In this document: one piece after another, positions 17,909 to 27,214 of the stretch
Layout of the letters: each line of letters begins with the position of its first letter
How positions within the stretch are numbered: position 1 is the stretch's first letter
Assembly: GCA_029880285.1 (NCBI GenBank)
Contig: JAOUOS010000006.1
Location: 62,001-126,000, forward strand
Length of the DNA: 64,000 bases
Direction: 5' to 3'
Source of the DNA: Spirochaetia bacterium
GTDB taxonomy: Bacteria; Spirochaetota; Leptospiria; Turneriellales; JAOUOS01
Translations under genes and position numbers: made by a program
Notes under the pieces: model-generated
Database searches by the model: none
What the model was told of the DNA's origin: nothing
The model's input: only the letters and a program-made list of their open reading frames with translations

Positions 17909-17949
17909 TTTTTTAATATGGTTACATATTATTTTTTATATCGGATTTA

Positions 17950-18189
17950 TCAAGCGTTTTCTTTATCCATAATCGCAGAAATTTTACACAAAGCATCTAT
18001 AATTCCTGAAATGCCTTCCTGAGGAATAAATATAGAAGATTTTTTTTGATTAGAAATTTCTGAAACTTTAAGATAATACCCTGCCTGATTTTTCTTTAAA
18101 TCTATTAAAAAAAGTTTATTGTTAGTAACGACTTTTTCTGTATGTAATTCAGGGTCAATTGTCATGTTCATAACTGGATCATTATTCAT
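17950..18189 (-). CDS. PUR-domain (DUF3276) DNA/RNA-binding protein
   Basis: The 79-residue protein resembles the single-PUR-repeat proteins of spirochaetes such as Borrelia BpuR. The core reads NKLFLIDLKKNQAGYYLKVSEIS, then SSIFIPQEGISGIIDALCKI, giving the usual four strands and a helix with alternating basic residues. Such proteins bind single-stranded DNA and RNA and in Borrelia act as regulators of transcription and translation. The N-terminal ~20 residues are unlike the usual short leader. It lies between the flaA operon and parB on the same strand, with 86 bases to parB. The identification rests on motif spacing and is good but not certain. Confidence 0.7.
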   Translation of the reverse strand: MNNDPVMNMTIDPELHTEKVVTNNKLFLIDLKKNQAGYYLKVSEISNQKKSSIFIPQEGISGIIDALCKISAIMDKENA

Positions 18190-18275
18190 TGGTTAATTAT
18201 ATAAAATAAATAACAAATTTTCAAATATTTTATCAATTTTATTTAAATTCATTTAATTTTTATAAACTTAAGTAT

Positions 18276-19151
18276 TTACTTTTCAATACCCCATAGAGAT
18301 AAAATTCTGTCTAAATCTTCTAAGTTAAAAAAGTTTATTGTAATATTTCCTGATTTCGATTTATTATTATAGTTAATTTTTACTCGTGTAGAAAATTTGT
18401 CTTCTATCTGTCTTTCTAGATTTTCAATTTCTGCGTCTTTTTTATTTATTTTTTTTATATTTTTTATTTCATTTTTTTCTTTATATTTTTTTACAAAATC
18501 TTCTACCTGTCTGGCATTTAAGCCTTTCTTAATTATTTCTTTAATAGTTTCATTTTGAAGCTTATTATCATTTATTGTTAATACCGGTCTTATTTGGCCT
18601 TCAGTAATTCTTCCATCAGCTATTGCTGTTTGCGCCTCTAAAGAGAGCTTTAATAATCTAATTTTATTGGCAATAGTAGAACGGTTCTTACCTACTTTTT
18701 CTGAAAGAGATTCCTGAGTAAAATTATATTTATCTAATAAATCTTTATATACATTTGCCTCTTCAATGGGATCAAGCTGTTCCCGCTGTATATTTTCAAT
18801 TAAAGAAATTTGGATATTTTTTTCTTCTGAGATATCATTTTTAATAATACAAGGGATTTTTTCTAAGTTTAATATTCTGCACGCCCTTAGTCTTCTTTCT
18901 CCTGAAATTACGGTATAAACATTATCTTTTTCAGTTACCAATATTGGCTGTAATAAACCATGCTCTTTTATGGTTTTTGATAATTCTTCAATTGCTGAAG
19001 TATCAAATTTTTTTCTCGGATTATTAGGATTCGCTCTTATTAAATCAACTTTAATATCTAAAATTCCTTCTTTAATTTTACTTTCTGTAGAAGCTACTTC
19101 AAGAAGATTTCCCAGCCCTCTACCTAAAACTTTTCTATTTTTATTTGCCAT
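18276..19151 (-). CDS. parB: Chromosome partitioning protein ParB (Spo0J)
   Basis: A 291-residue ParB/Spo0J CTPase clamp that loads on parS sites and recruits condensin. The N-terminus has the typical GRGLGNLL, followed by the ParB N-domain with NPRKKFD and GERRLRAC (CTP binding), IENIQREQLDPIEEA, a helix-turn-helix domain (TQESLSEKVGKNRSTIANKIRLL) and a C-terminal dimerisation region. It follows parA at 52 bases, and rsmG precedes parA. This rsmG-parA-parB order is typically found near the replication origin, although no dnaA or origin is visible in the window. Confidence 0.95.
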   Translation of the reverse strand: MANKNRKVLGRGLGNLLEVASTESKIKEGILDIKVDLIRANPNNPRKKFDTSAIEELSKTIKEHGLLQPILVTEKDNVYTVISGERRLRACRILNLEKIPCIIKNDISEEKNIQISLIENIQREQLDPIEEANVYKDLLDKYNFTQESLSEKVGKNRSTIANKIRLLKLSLEAQTAIADGRITEGQIRPVLTINDNKLQNETIKEIIKKGLNARQVEDFVKKYKEKNEIKNIKKINKKDAEIENLERQIEDKFSTRVKINYNNKSKSGNITINFFNLEDLDRILSLWGIEK

Positions 19152-19203
19152 ACAAATTTATTATTTTTAAAAGAAAATATTTCATAATTAAAATGAATAA
19201 AAA

Positions 19204-19968
19204 TTAATTATTACGCATTAATATTTCTTTCGCTAGCGCTTTATAGGCAATAGCTCCTGATGATAAAGGATCATACTGACTTATAGACGCGCCAAAAGAC
19301 GGAGCTTCTGAGAGTTTAACATTTCTTGGTATAATTACCTCATAAACATCACTTCTAAAATGCTCTCTTACATCTTGAACGACCTGTGAAGATAATCTTG
19401 TTCTTGAATCAAACATTGTTAATAAAACGCCTTCTATTTTTAATGATGTATTTAGCTTTTCTTGAACCAGCCTAATAATTCTTAAAAGTTGCGTAAGCCC
19501 TTCTAACGCAAAATATTCGCACTGCAACGGAATAAGAACAGAATCTGCAGCCGTAAGTGCGTTTATTGTTAAAAGTCCCAAGCTGGGTGGACAATCTATA
19601 ATTATATAATGGTAGTTTTCTTTAATAGGCTGCAATATATTTTTTAATCGATAGTCTTTTTTTTCATCATCCATTAAATCAATTTCAAGACCAGATAAAT
19701 CTATATTTGAAGGGACAATATCTAAATTAACTTTATCAACATGGGTAACTATATCATTAAAAGATATACTTTTATTTAACAATTGGTACGATGTTTTTTT
19801 TAACGACATAACTTCTAAACCAATACCACTGCCTGCGTTACCTTGTGGATCTATATCTACAATCAATACTTTCTTGCCCATCTCTGCAAATGAAGAAGCA
19901 ACATTAATCGCGGTTGTAGTTTTACCTACACCGCCTTTTTGATTTGCTATTGCTATTATTTTACCCAT
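19204..19968 (-). CDS. parA: Chromosome partitioning ATPase ParA (Soj)
   Basis: A 254-residue ParA/MinD-type ATPase with the deviant Walker A motif KGGVGKTT near residue 11, the DPQGNAGSG switch (residues about 41-49) and the Walker B-like [10 protein letters not shown]. It partners ParB to move newly replicated origins apart. Length is typical for a chromosomal Soj without an N-terminal DNA-binding domain. It begins one base after the rsmG stop, so the two are translationally coupled. Confidence 0.95.
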   Translation of the reverse strand: MGKIIAIANQKGGVGKTTTAINVASSFAEMGKKVLIVDIDPQGNAGSGIGLEVMSLKKTSYQLLNKSISFNDIVTHVDKVNLDIVPSNIDLSGLEIDLMDDEKKDYRLKNILQPIKENYHYIIIDCPPSLGLLTINALTAADSVLIPLQCEYFALEGLTQLLRIIRLVQEKLNTSLKIEGVLLTMFDSRTRLSSQVVQDVREHFRSDVYEVIIPRNVKLSEAPSFGASISQYDPLSSGAIAYKALAKEILMRNN

Positions 19969-19969
19969 A

Positions 19970-20737
19970 TTAAATAATACTATTTATAAATTTATCACTT
20001 TCAATTTTTTTTAAGCTTCTGGGAAATTGTTTACTTTTTTCTGAATCTTTTTCAAACAAATATACTCCTCTTTCACCAAGAGCCCCCGGAGATGAAAGAC
20101 GAAAAAAACTATTTTTATGAAATCCTAAATTAAAAATCCTTTCTAATATCATTGTATTTGAATCATCTTTATTCACGCTATGATTATTAAAATTGGGTTC
20201 GACATTGAAAAAAGGTTTAGACCGCCAGTAAAGAACTTTACTAATATTTTTTAAAACATATAAAGACAATTCTAAAGAAACAAGGGGCTTTTTAAAAGCC
20301 CTAAATAATACAAGATCTGCCTTTATTTCATCAATACCATAATTTTGTACTGGATTATTAATTATATTAACATTTTTCAAATTAAGTTGAGATATAGTAT
20401 CTTTTAGAAAAATACTTTTATTAAAAGAAGATTCAATTAAATATATTTTATTTTTCTCATATAATATCGACAGCGGAATGCCAGGAAGGCCCGCTCCTGT
20501 GCCTAAATCAAAAATATATTTACTTTTATTTATTATTTGCTGAAAAGACTTTATTTGAAAAGGAACCAAGCTATCTAATATATGGCGCAGCCACAAAGTT
20601 TCAATTTCTGCATCAGCTATAAATTTTAAAGGTTTTGCTGTATTAATAAGAATATTAAAGTATTCCGTTAATTTATTTTTCTTCTCATCAGAAATTTCTG
20701 GCAAATATATCTTATATTTCTTAAAGTAATCATTCAT
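19970..20737 (-). CDS. rsmG: 16S rRNA m7G527 methyltransferase
   Basis: A 255-residue RsmG (GidB), which methylates N7 of G527 in 16S rRNA. The SAM-binding motif [20 protein letters not shown] is clear, preceded by [10 protein letters not shown], another family marker. The C-terminal part (after about residue 150) is longer and less conserved than usual and contains the [14 protein letters not shown] block. It heads the rsmG-parA-parB series. Confidence 0.92.
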   Translation of the reverse strand: MNDYFKKYKIYLPEISDEKKNKLTEYFNILINTAKPLKFIADAEIETLWLRHILDSLVPFQIKSFQQIINKSKYIFDLGTGAGLPGIPLSILYEKNKIYLIESSFNKSIFLKDTISQLNLKNVNIINNPVQNYGIDEIKADLVLFRAFKKPLVSLELSLYVLKNISKVLYWRSKPFFNVEPNFNNHSVNKDDSNTMILERIFNLGFHKNSFFRLSSPGALGERGVYLFEKDSEKSKQFPRSLKKIESDKFINSII

Positions 20738-20854
20738 AAACGATCATTATTTATATTATTTAATTTTAATTTATAAAATATACAATAGATAATTTGTAAA
20801 TCTCATTAAATTGAATTTAAAATATTTTTACAAAGACCGATAAAATAAAATAGT

Positions 20855-21370
20855 ATGAAAAAATTTTTTAATGTAGTTTTATTAGGTATTCTTATAAGTT
20901 TAAACTGCTCTCAAAAAAAAGGTACATTTTCTTTTTTTCCCGTTGACATGAGCAGCCTAACCGATTTACAAAAAAAATGGTATCAGCCTTCATTATACAA
21001 ACAATATCAAAATCCTATTTTTTTTGAAGAAAATAAGACAATATGGTACGCATATAAGCCATCGAATCTGCAGTATAATAAAATATACGCAATATCTTTA
21101 TTAAAGAAAACTTTAGGTTATATTGAAATAGATTTAAAAAATCAGAGACTTAGCCATGAAATTGGACATCTTATTGACAATCTTGAAAATCTTGAAATAG
21201 GTCATTATGCCTTAAAAATAGCCTATGAAGGAAAAATAATGGATGAAATTTATTTTGAAATCATTGAGTCTTCAGATAAATCTAATATAGATTATGATAT
21301 ATCAATATCAAATGACCATGAAGATGGTAAAGAAAAAAATTTAGACGATATTGAAGTTCTCTCAAATTAA
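20855..21370 (+). CDS. Putative lipoprotein of unknown function
   Basis: The 171-residue protein starts with a basic n-region and a hydrophobic core ending LISLNC, a spirochaete-style lipobox with Cys18 as the lipidated residue. The mature part has no family I recognise. It contains mixed strands around 60-140 (TIWYAYKPSNLQYNKIYAI, GHYALKIAYEGKIMDEIYFEI) resembling a small beta-sandwich, and an acidic C-terminus. It is divergent from rsmG, with a 117-base gap that should hold both promoters, and convergent with the AAA+ gene. Confidence 0.65.
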   Translation: MKKFFNVVLLGILISLNCSQKKGTFSFFPVDMSSLTDLQKKWYQPSLYKQYQNPIFFEENKTIWYAYKPSNLQYNKIYAISLLKKTLGYIEIDLKNQRLSHEIGHLIDNLENLEIGHYALKIAYEGKIMDEIYFEIIESSDKSNIDYDISISNDHEDGKEKNLDDIEVLSN

Positions 21371-21379
21371 ATAAAATCT

Positions 21380-22633
21380 TTAAATTTTTTCTTTAGAGGA
21401 AAAAGCATTAATATATTTTTCTAGTACAGGCAAAGACTTGTTTTTATTATTTGCTTCTATTAATTCTCTCGCGTGCATTCTTTCGGCTTTTTTACAGATA
21501 TCTTTAATTGCTCTCGGAGAAAAGCCTTCTAATTTTTCAGATAGTTTTATTTTTTCATCTTTAGAAAGATGTTTCGCAAAAAGATCGAGCATGAATAAAA
21601 TATCATTTTTATTTGGCATGGGAAATTCTAAAATAGTATCAAATCTTGACAGCAGCGCTTGATCTAAATCTTCTTTACGGTTTGTAGCACCAATAGTTAA
21701 ATAATGAGTTTTACTTTCGATACCTTCAATTTTTCTAAGTAAGACAGATAGCATTCTTCTTGTCGCTTCAAATAGTTTTTCATTTCTAGACGGCGCCAAA
21801 GAATCTATTTCATCTAAGAAAAATATTAATCCGTCTATATTAGATTCTGCCGCAATATCAAATATCATGGCCAGCCTTTTACTCGATTCACCATAATAAG
21901 CCGACATTAAGTTTTCAAGAGGCACATAAACCAAAGGAAGTTTTGCTTCATGGGCAATAATTCTGGCCATTGTTGTTTTGCCAACTCCCGGAGGCCCTGA
22001 AAATAAAATTGCTTTTGGCCTGTTAGTTTCAAATCTATCACGTGTTCCTTCTGTAATTAAATCATAAATTTCTGGATGCTTAAGCGGAAGTATAATTGTT
22101 TCTTTTACCTCTTCTTTAATTTTGTCATAACCCGCGAAATTTTGAAAACTTATTTTTTTATCATCTTGACCATATATACGGCATCCAGCCTGCTCTAATC
22201 TTAAAAGAGGATCTTCATCTTCTTTCTTACCCGTATACGTTTTTAAGAGCGCGGCAATAAAACTTAATTCTGACTGATCGGGCATACCCTTTTTACTTAT
22301 TTCAATTTGTTTATCACCATATATACCGCTCACTCGTACTCTTAAATTATTTAAAATATGATCAGTATTAAACACATTTTCATTTAACGCTTGTATTGAA
22401 AAATAACCGTTATCAAAAGTATGAATTCTCCAATTTTCAATATGTTTCTTGGCTAAAATAATTATATCAATCATTGTTTTATTTGATATTTCTAAAAGTT
22501 TTAATTCTAAAATAAATTCATTTTTACCAAAACGATAATGAACAAGAGAATCAGCTCCGGGAATTTCTTTTAAGAGAAAATCCAACTCTTTTTTTACGTT
22601 AAAAAAATTCTGCTGTTTGTTTTCGCTAGCCAT
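21380..22633 (-). CDS. AAA+ ATPase with unique N-terminal domain
   Basis: A 417-residue ATPase. Residues 1-150 form a domain I do not recognise. Residues about 165-340 are a classical AAA module with Walker A GPPGVGKT at 213-220, Walker B IFFLDEID at 270-277, the pore-loop-like AYYGESSK and the arginine-finger motif LLSRFD. An AAA lid helical domain follows (about 350-400). It is closest in style to FtsH/Cdc48/spastin-type AAA modules, but no protease domain is attached. A GGTGA ribosome site precedes the ATG. It may be an unfoldase or remodelling ATPase; its partner is unknown. Confidence 0.85.
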   Translation of the reverse strand: MASENKQQNFFNVKKELDFLLKEIPGADSLVHYRFGKNEFILELKLLEISNKTMIDIIILAKKHIENWRIHTFDNGYFSIQALNENVFNTDHILNNLRVRVSGIYGDKQIEISKKGMPDQSELSFIAALLKTYTGKKEDEDPLLRLEQAGCRIYGQDDKKISFQNFAGYDKIKEEVKETIILPLKHPEIYDLITEGTRDRFETNRPKAILFSGPPGVGKTTMARIIAHEAKLPLVYVPLENLMSAYYGESSKRLAMIFDIAAESNIDGLIFFLDEIDSLAPSRNEKLFEATRRMLSVLLRKIEGIESKTHYLTIGATNRKEDLDQALLSRFDTILEFPMPNKNDILFMLDLFAKHLSKDEKIKLSEKLEGFSPRAIKDICKKAERMHARELIEANNKNKSLPVLEKYINAFSSKEKI

Positions 22634-22735
22634 TATGTCACCTTGCCTGTCCTGTTTAATATGTCAATCTTAATGAATCTTTCACACAAAATACTTTACG
22701 CTTTGTTTTAAATAGTAACTTGTATACAATACTCA

Positions 22736-24142
22736 ATGAAATATAAAATTATACAACTATTTATATTTATAATTATTATTCTGCCTGCCTTTGCTCAAGA
22801 TAATAAAAAAAAAGAAGATACACAAAAAATAGAAATCTTATCTGATAATTTAAGAAATAAAATAAATGATTATATAAACTCTGAAGATAAAAATCAACTG
22901 TTTTATTTACTTTCAGATTTAAATGACTTTTCTCAAACTGAAAAATTTGAAATTCTAAAATGGGGAATTCAAAAAGAATCTGTTTTTTTAAGACGTACTT
23001 TAATTGAATTTTTATTGAAAAATAGTAATCTTATAAGTAAAGAAGATGATAGTACAGTTTATAATTTGTGGATTAAACTAGTTAAGGCTGAATTTGAATA
23101 TTTTAAAAATTTAGAAAGGTACAATCAAAAAGATGTTATACCCATAAAAAATTCAATTAAAACTGCGGGTAAAATAAAAGAAAAAGAATTATTTTATGAT
23201 ATAATTGTATTTATCGCCTTTCCCTTATATGAAGTAAGAACAGAAACTTTCAAATCTCTTTCACAGTTAAAAGACGATAGGATGCTTCCCATTCTTATAA
23301 ACCTTGTTGAATCTTCAAATCCTATTGAAAAGACTTACGCTTTAGACGCTTTTTCATACATTAAAGATGAACGAATAGTATCCATTTTAATTAAGGCTTT
23401 AAAAGATGAAAATAAATCAGTTCGATACTATGCGATTAAGACTCTTGAAAAAATGCAAAGAACAGAAGCAATTCCCTACTTTATTAAAATTGTTCAGTCA
23501 GATATAAATAATGAAATAAGAATTAAAGCTATAGAAGTTTTAGGGAATTATTCAGCTTCTTCTGCCTTTTCAACTTTGTTAAAAACAATATCAGATGAAG
23601 ACCATGAGGTAAGAAAAGCGGCAATAGCGGCAGTTCTAAAGTTTAAAAATGATAATGCGGGATATTATATATCTGAACAGCTTAAAGATGAAGAAAACGA
23701 TGAATTAAAACTTCTTGAAATAAAAGCTTTGCTATATTTAAAAACATCGGGAGGGGCCAGAGGTTTAACAAAAATAATTAATGAAGAATCAAATAATAAT
23801 ATTAAAATTTGGGCGACTTATACCGCCGGCCAATTGCAGGAAAATAGAGTATTTTCATCTTTACTAAATAACCTAAATAGTAAAGAAAACTTAATTAAGA
23901 TAGAGACAGCTTATGCTTTGGGAAAATATGAAAACAAAAAAGCTGCGGATAATTTAATAGCAATGCTAAAAGATGAAAGCATAAATTATGACGTTCAATC
24001 TGCAGTTTTGCATGCTTTAAAAAACATAAACTACGATAGTACGCTACCCATTTTATTTGACTTATCAGAAAAACATTCAAACAAAATATTAAAAATACAA
24101 ATTAAAGAAGTAATTGCTTATATGCTTGAAAAAAGATATTAA
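22736..24142 (+). CDS. Exported HEAT-repeat protein
   Basis: The 468-residue protein has an N-terminal signal peptide (to about residue 20, ...ILPAFA). From about residue 135 onward there are tandem HEAT-type helix pairs of roughly 30 residues, for example YEVRTETFKSLSQLKDDRMLPILINLV, KTYALDAFSYIKDERIV and KSVRYYAIKTLEKMQRTEAIPYFI, each with the typical DxxVR/ALxxLG pattern. It is a periplasmic scaffold or binding protein; the partner cannot be deduced. The DUF4416 gene follows after two bases on the same strand. The repeat call is firm. Confidence 0.85.
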   Translation: MKYKIIQLFIFIIIILPAFAQDNKKKEDTQKIEILSDNLRNKINDYINSEDKNQLFYLLSDLNDFSQTEKFEILKWGIQKESVFLRRTLIEFLLKNSNLISKEDDSTVYNLWIKLVKAEFEYFKNLERYNQKDVIPIKNSIKTAGKIKEKELFYDIIVFIAFPLYEVRTETFKSLSQLKDDRMLPILINLVESSNPIEKTYALDAFSYIKDERIVSILIKALKDENKSVRYYAIKTLEKMQRTEAIPYFIKIVQSDINNEIRIKAIEVLGNYSASSAFSTLLKTISDEDHEVRKAAIAAVLKFKNDNAGYYISEQLKDEENDELKLLEIKALLYLKTSGGARGLTKIINEESNNNIKIWATYTAGQLQENRVFSSLLNNLNSKENLIKIETAYALGKYENKKAADNLIAMLKDESINYDVQSAVLHALKNINYDSTLPILFDLSEKHSNKILKIQIKEVIAYMLEKRY

Positions 24143-24144
24143 AT

Positions 24145-24675
24145 ATGCCAGATATAAAAAGTAACGAGATAGATACTGCGAGATTTTTTGTTATAGTAAT
24201 TTATGAAAATGAAAATGACTTGATAAATTCATTATCTGTTATTGAAAAAAAAATACAAAAATATGACTATGTTTCGCCCAATATTGTTTTTCATAAAACA
24301 GCTTTAATACCGGTATCAAAAGCAAATAATCCTATGGGTAAAATTATTAGCTTTCCTAAAATTTATCTTATAAAGGAATTTTCAAATTTTGCGCTTAACA
24401 TATTAAAGCAAAAAAACTATTTATTAAAGAAAAAAAAATCACATATATTTCTTATTCCGGGTTTTGTAAATTCTTATCAGGTTGCGGCTGCCTATAAAGA
24501 ATTTAAATCAAACAGGCTACAAATTTATCCAAATATTTTTTGTCAGGTAGAACTAACTTTTGAATCAAATAAATGCATGCCAGGGATATATACTTCTTAT
24601 GAATTTTCTGAAAATAAATCTCTTGCATTTTTTTCAGATGTCAGAAGACTTTATTTCTCATCTATTCAGTTTTAA
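24145..24675 (+). CDS. DUF4416 family protein
   Basis: A 176-residue protein matching the layout of DUF4416. An N-terminal strand (ARFFVIVIYENEN) is followed by a central block with FPKIYLIKEFSNFALNIL. The signature stretch (FLIPGFVNSYQVAAAYKEF, ...LQIYPNIFCQVELTF) mirrors the family's N-x-D-P-G-Y-...-V-L-A-x-x-K pattern, although the Asp-Pro-Gly is reduced to Ile-Pro-Gly. The function of the family is unknown. It is coupled to the HEAT-repeat gene (2-base gap), and its end overlaps the convergent tilS by 18 bases. Confidence 0.7.
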   Translation: MPDIKSNEIDTARFFVIVIYENENDLINSLSVIEKKIQKYDYVSPNIVFHKTALIPVSKANNPMGKIISFPKIYLIKEFSNFALNILKQKNYLLKKKKSHIFLIPGFVNSYQVAAAYKEFKSNRLQIYPNIFCQVELTFESNKCMPGIYTSYEFSENKSLAFFSDVRRLYFSSIQF

Positions 24676-25953
24676 TAAAGTACTTTCAATATCTTTTAAT
24701 CCAAAACATGACAAAGGTATAAACATTAATTCATATTTATTTACTTTTGAAATATACACTTTACAATTCATTCTTTGGCGTTTTGAAATTTTTTTCTCAC
24801 TTAAAATTTTTGTTATATTTTTTTTTCCAAAGGGTAACTTTATATAATACTTTTTTGTCAGCATATCACAAGTTAAAGTATAACAATTAGTTAAGTTATA
24901 GCTTTTATTTATTTTTAAATTAAGATTTTGCCTGCCCCTTCTTAAAACAAGATACTGCTTATTGTTCCAGTTTTCTATTTCAATCGCATATGGTCTATGA
25001 TAAAAGGGAATTTTATTTAATTTATGTCTTATGCCAGATGAAATTGGGTAGAGTCCAATTTTTTGCAGTAAGCTTGGCAAAATAGAACTTCTTTCTTCTT
25101 CACTAAACAAAAGCCATTTTGATAACGGCAACCGATATTCTCTTTTATCAAATATACAAATTAAATCTTTATTCAATTGGTTATATATTTTATTTTTTTT
25201 ATACGAAAATATATTGTAATCTCTAATAATATTATTACTTGAAAGTCTCAAAGCTGAAGCGTTTAAAATAGGTATATTTTTTCTTATTAAATTTCTTTGA
25301 AACTGAATATCCCCATTACTAGGATCATCCCAATATTGAATATTATATTTGTTTAACAAATTTATTATTTCACTTCTTGAGAGGCGAGCCAAAGGTCTAA
25401 ATTCTAAATTTTCATTTCTTTTTTCTAAAATATCAAACGGACGAAGCGAATCAAAAGAAAGACTCCTGTTTAATCTCATTATTACTGTTTCATACCAATC
25501 ACTTAGTGAATGACCTGATATGGTGATATTATTAACAAGATTATTTTGAACTTGATTTAAATATTTTCTTCTGATTTTAGAAGCAGTAAACTCAAAGCCT
25601 TTTTTATATTTTTCTGCTATTTTATAAATATTTTTTTCAAAGTAATGCCATCTAAAATCAATTAATTCTTCATTAAGCAGTTTATTTTTAATATTTTTAA
25701 ATAAATTTTTTCTTTCGTTTTCGCTTTCTTTTTCAAAGTTTTGTTTATGATTTAAATAATAAATATCTAAAGTTCTTTTTTTTAAATGGGCCCTGTGGTA
25801 TTGAATTAAAAAGAAAAGACATAAAGATGAATCCGCTCCGCCGGAATATGATAAAATCCAATTTCTAGAATCTAATATTGTGGTTTCATCAATTTTAATT
25901 TTAAGATTCTTTAAAAGATGCTCCCAGTTTATATTTTGATAGCACATCTTCAA
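24658..25953 (-). CDS. tilS: tRNA(Ile)-lysidine synthase
   Basis: A 431-residue TilS, which attaches lysine to C34 of the CAU-anticodon tRNA-Ile so that it reads AUA. The PP-loop ATP-binding motif SGGADSS is at about 37-43, and the catalytic core continues with HSLSDWYETVIMRLNR, PLARLSRSEI and WDDPSN. The remaining ~170 residues form the C-terminal substrate-recognition domains, in which GKKNITKILSEKKISKRQR is typical. It starts inside the end of pth (53-base overlap), consistent with translational coupling. AUA codons are common in this AT-rich genome, so the enzyme should be essential. Confidence 0.92.
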   Translation of the reverse strand: MKMCYQNINWEHLLKNLKIKIDETTILDSRNWILSYSGGADSSLCLFFLIQYHRAHLKKRTLDIYYLNHKQNFEKESENERKNLFKNIKNKLLNEELIDFRWHYFEKNIYKIAEKYKKGFEFTASKIRRKYLNQVQNNLVNNITISGHSLSDWYETVIMRLNRSLSFDSLRPFDILEKRNENLEFRPLARLSRSEIINLLNKYNIQYWDDPSNGDIQFQRNLIRKNIPILNASALRLSSNNIIRDYNIFSYKKNKIYNQLNKDLICIFDKREYRLPLSKWLLFSEEERSSILPSLLQKIGLYPISSGIRHKLNKIPFYHRPYAIEIENWNNKQYLVLRRGRQNLNLKINKSYNLTNCYTLTCDMLTKKYYIKLPFGKKNITKILSEKKISKRQRMNCKVYISKVNKYELMFIPLSCFGLKDIESTLLKLNR

Positions 25954-26500
25954 TATCCTGCGTTAAAATTGAGCGAAGAGCGGCTTCTGCATCATTAATG
26001 ACCTTAATGATGCCCATGTTTTGCTCTAAAGAAAAATCAGAAAGAACAAAGTTATCAACATCAGTTCCTGTTAATTCTTCAATATTTTTAGAAATGAGAC
26101 CAATTCCAACCCTTATTCTAATAAATTTATCTGATTTTAATCCTTTTGCAATTGATTCAACACCTATATGGGGTACCTCTACAGCTCCTCTGGCAACATA
26201 AACATCACCATAGTTTAAACTATAATCATCATGAACAACAATAATGTTTGGTATGGGAATTCTTAAAAAAGAAGCAATATACAATACTGCCTCGCCGCTT
26301 AGATCCATAAAAGTTTGTGGCTTTAATAAAACAATTTCATTGCCTTCAAAATCTCCTGTACCTAAAAGAGATTTTTTCTTTTTTGTTTTAATTTGAATAC
26401 CTGTATTATTGGCCAATACATCTATTATTTTAAAACCAATATTGCGGCGATTATTCATATATCTATCGCCGGGATTCCCTAAACCAATTACTAACTTCAT
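25901..26500 (-). CDS. pth: Peptidyl-tRNA hydrolase family protein with altered active site
   Basis: A 199-residue member of the Pth family, in the conserved neighbourhood prs-rplY-pth-tilS. The fold is well preserved (VIGLGNPG at 4-11, LLKPQTFM, NIIVVHDD, RIRVGIG). Against E. coli Pth, the catalytic His20 is Arg19 (NNRRNIG instead of TRHNAG), Asn68 is Asp66 (FMDLSG) and Asn114 is Ile111 (VPHIGV instead of GGHNGL). The glycine-rich GGGHGGHNG loop is replaced by GAVEVPHIG. Asn10, Asp93 and His113 equivalents remain. The codons are unambiguous. The protein may therefore be inactive, or may use a rearranged active site. It normally recycles peptidyl-tRNA released by drop-off. Confidence 0.85.
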   Translation of the reverse strand: MKLVIGLGNPGDRYMNNRRNIGFKIIDVLANNTGIQIKTKKKKSLLGTGDFEGNEIVLLKPQTFMDLSGEAVLYIASFLRIPIPNIIVVHDDYSLNYGDVYVARGAVEVPHIGVESIAKGLKSDKFIRIRVGIGLISKNIEELTGTDVDNFVLSDFSLEQNMGIIKVINDAEAALRSILTQDIEDVLSKYKLGASFKES

Positions 26501-26558
26501 TTTATTATTAGATAAACATTAATTTTTATTGAAATAGATTATTTCGTTAATACTTATC

Positions 26559-27182
26559 TTATTCTTTTTTATTTTCTTGTTTTTCTTCTTTTGCCGGAGC
26601 TTCAGTTCCTGTTTCTTCTAATTCTTCACCCTTTGCCTTGGCAGAAATAGAAACGTTACAGATAATAGGATTACCCTCATTTAAACATTTAGATTCAGGA
26701 GGCAAAGTAACTGCATCAACATGAATCGAATCTCCTATTTTTAATCCACTGATATCTACCTCTATAAAGGGAACTAAATATCTTGGAAAAGTTTCAACTT
26801 CAATTTCATGTAAAAATGTTTCTAAAACACCGCCTTCTCTAACTCCTATTGGTTTTCCTTTTAATTCTATTGGAATACGTGTTTTAATTTTTTCGCCATA
26901 TGTAATTCGAAAAAAATCAATATGTTCTACATTGCCTGTAATCGGGTGTACCTGATACTCTTTAATAAAGGCTGTCTCTTTTTTTCCATCCCATTCTATA
27001 TCAATAAGCGTTGACTCTGATACACCATGAGCAAATAGTTTTTTAATCTCAGCATTTTCAATTTGAATGCTGTCAGATTTGCCATGATTATAAATCACAG
27101 CGGGAATTATCTCTTTTTTTCTGAGCTTCCCTGCTTTTAATTTTTTATCTCTTACTTGAGCTTTCATTAATAAATTTTCCAT
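26559..27182 (-). CDS. rplY: 50S ribosomal protein L25 (general stress protein CTC)
   Basis: About 207 residues in the two-domain (TL5/CTC) form of L25, which binds 5S rRNA. The N-terminal L25 domain covers about 1-95 (RDKKLKAGKLRKKEIIPAVIYNHGKS, VEHIDFFRI). The beta-rich C-terminal domain runs to about 185 (PIELKGKPIGVREGGVLE, LKIGDSIHVDAVTLP) and is followed by an acidic, probably disordered tail. I prefer the ATG at 27182 because a GGAG lies six bases before it; the ATG four codons earlier (27194) itself overlaps that ribosome site. It lies in the usual prs-rplY-pth order. Confidence 0.95.
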   Translation of the reverse strand: MENLLMKAQVRDKKLKAGKLRKKEIIPAVIYNHGKSDSIQIENAEIKKLFAHGVSESTLIDIEWDGKKETAFIKEYQVHPITGNVEHIDFFRITYGEKIKTRIPIELKGKPIGVREGGVLETFLHEIEVETFPRYLVPFIEVDISGLKIGDSIHVDAVTLPPESKCLNEGNPIICNVSISAKAKGEELEETGTEAPAKEEKQENKKE

Positions 27183-27214
27183 ATTATTCTCCATTTTTTA
27201 TCTTAGTTATATAA

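Noticed and set aside
18276..20737. parS site or replication origin near parAB
   Set aside because: I looked for a TGTTTCACGTGAAACA-like palindrome and clustered DnaA boxes and found none; dnaA and dnaN are not in the window.
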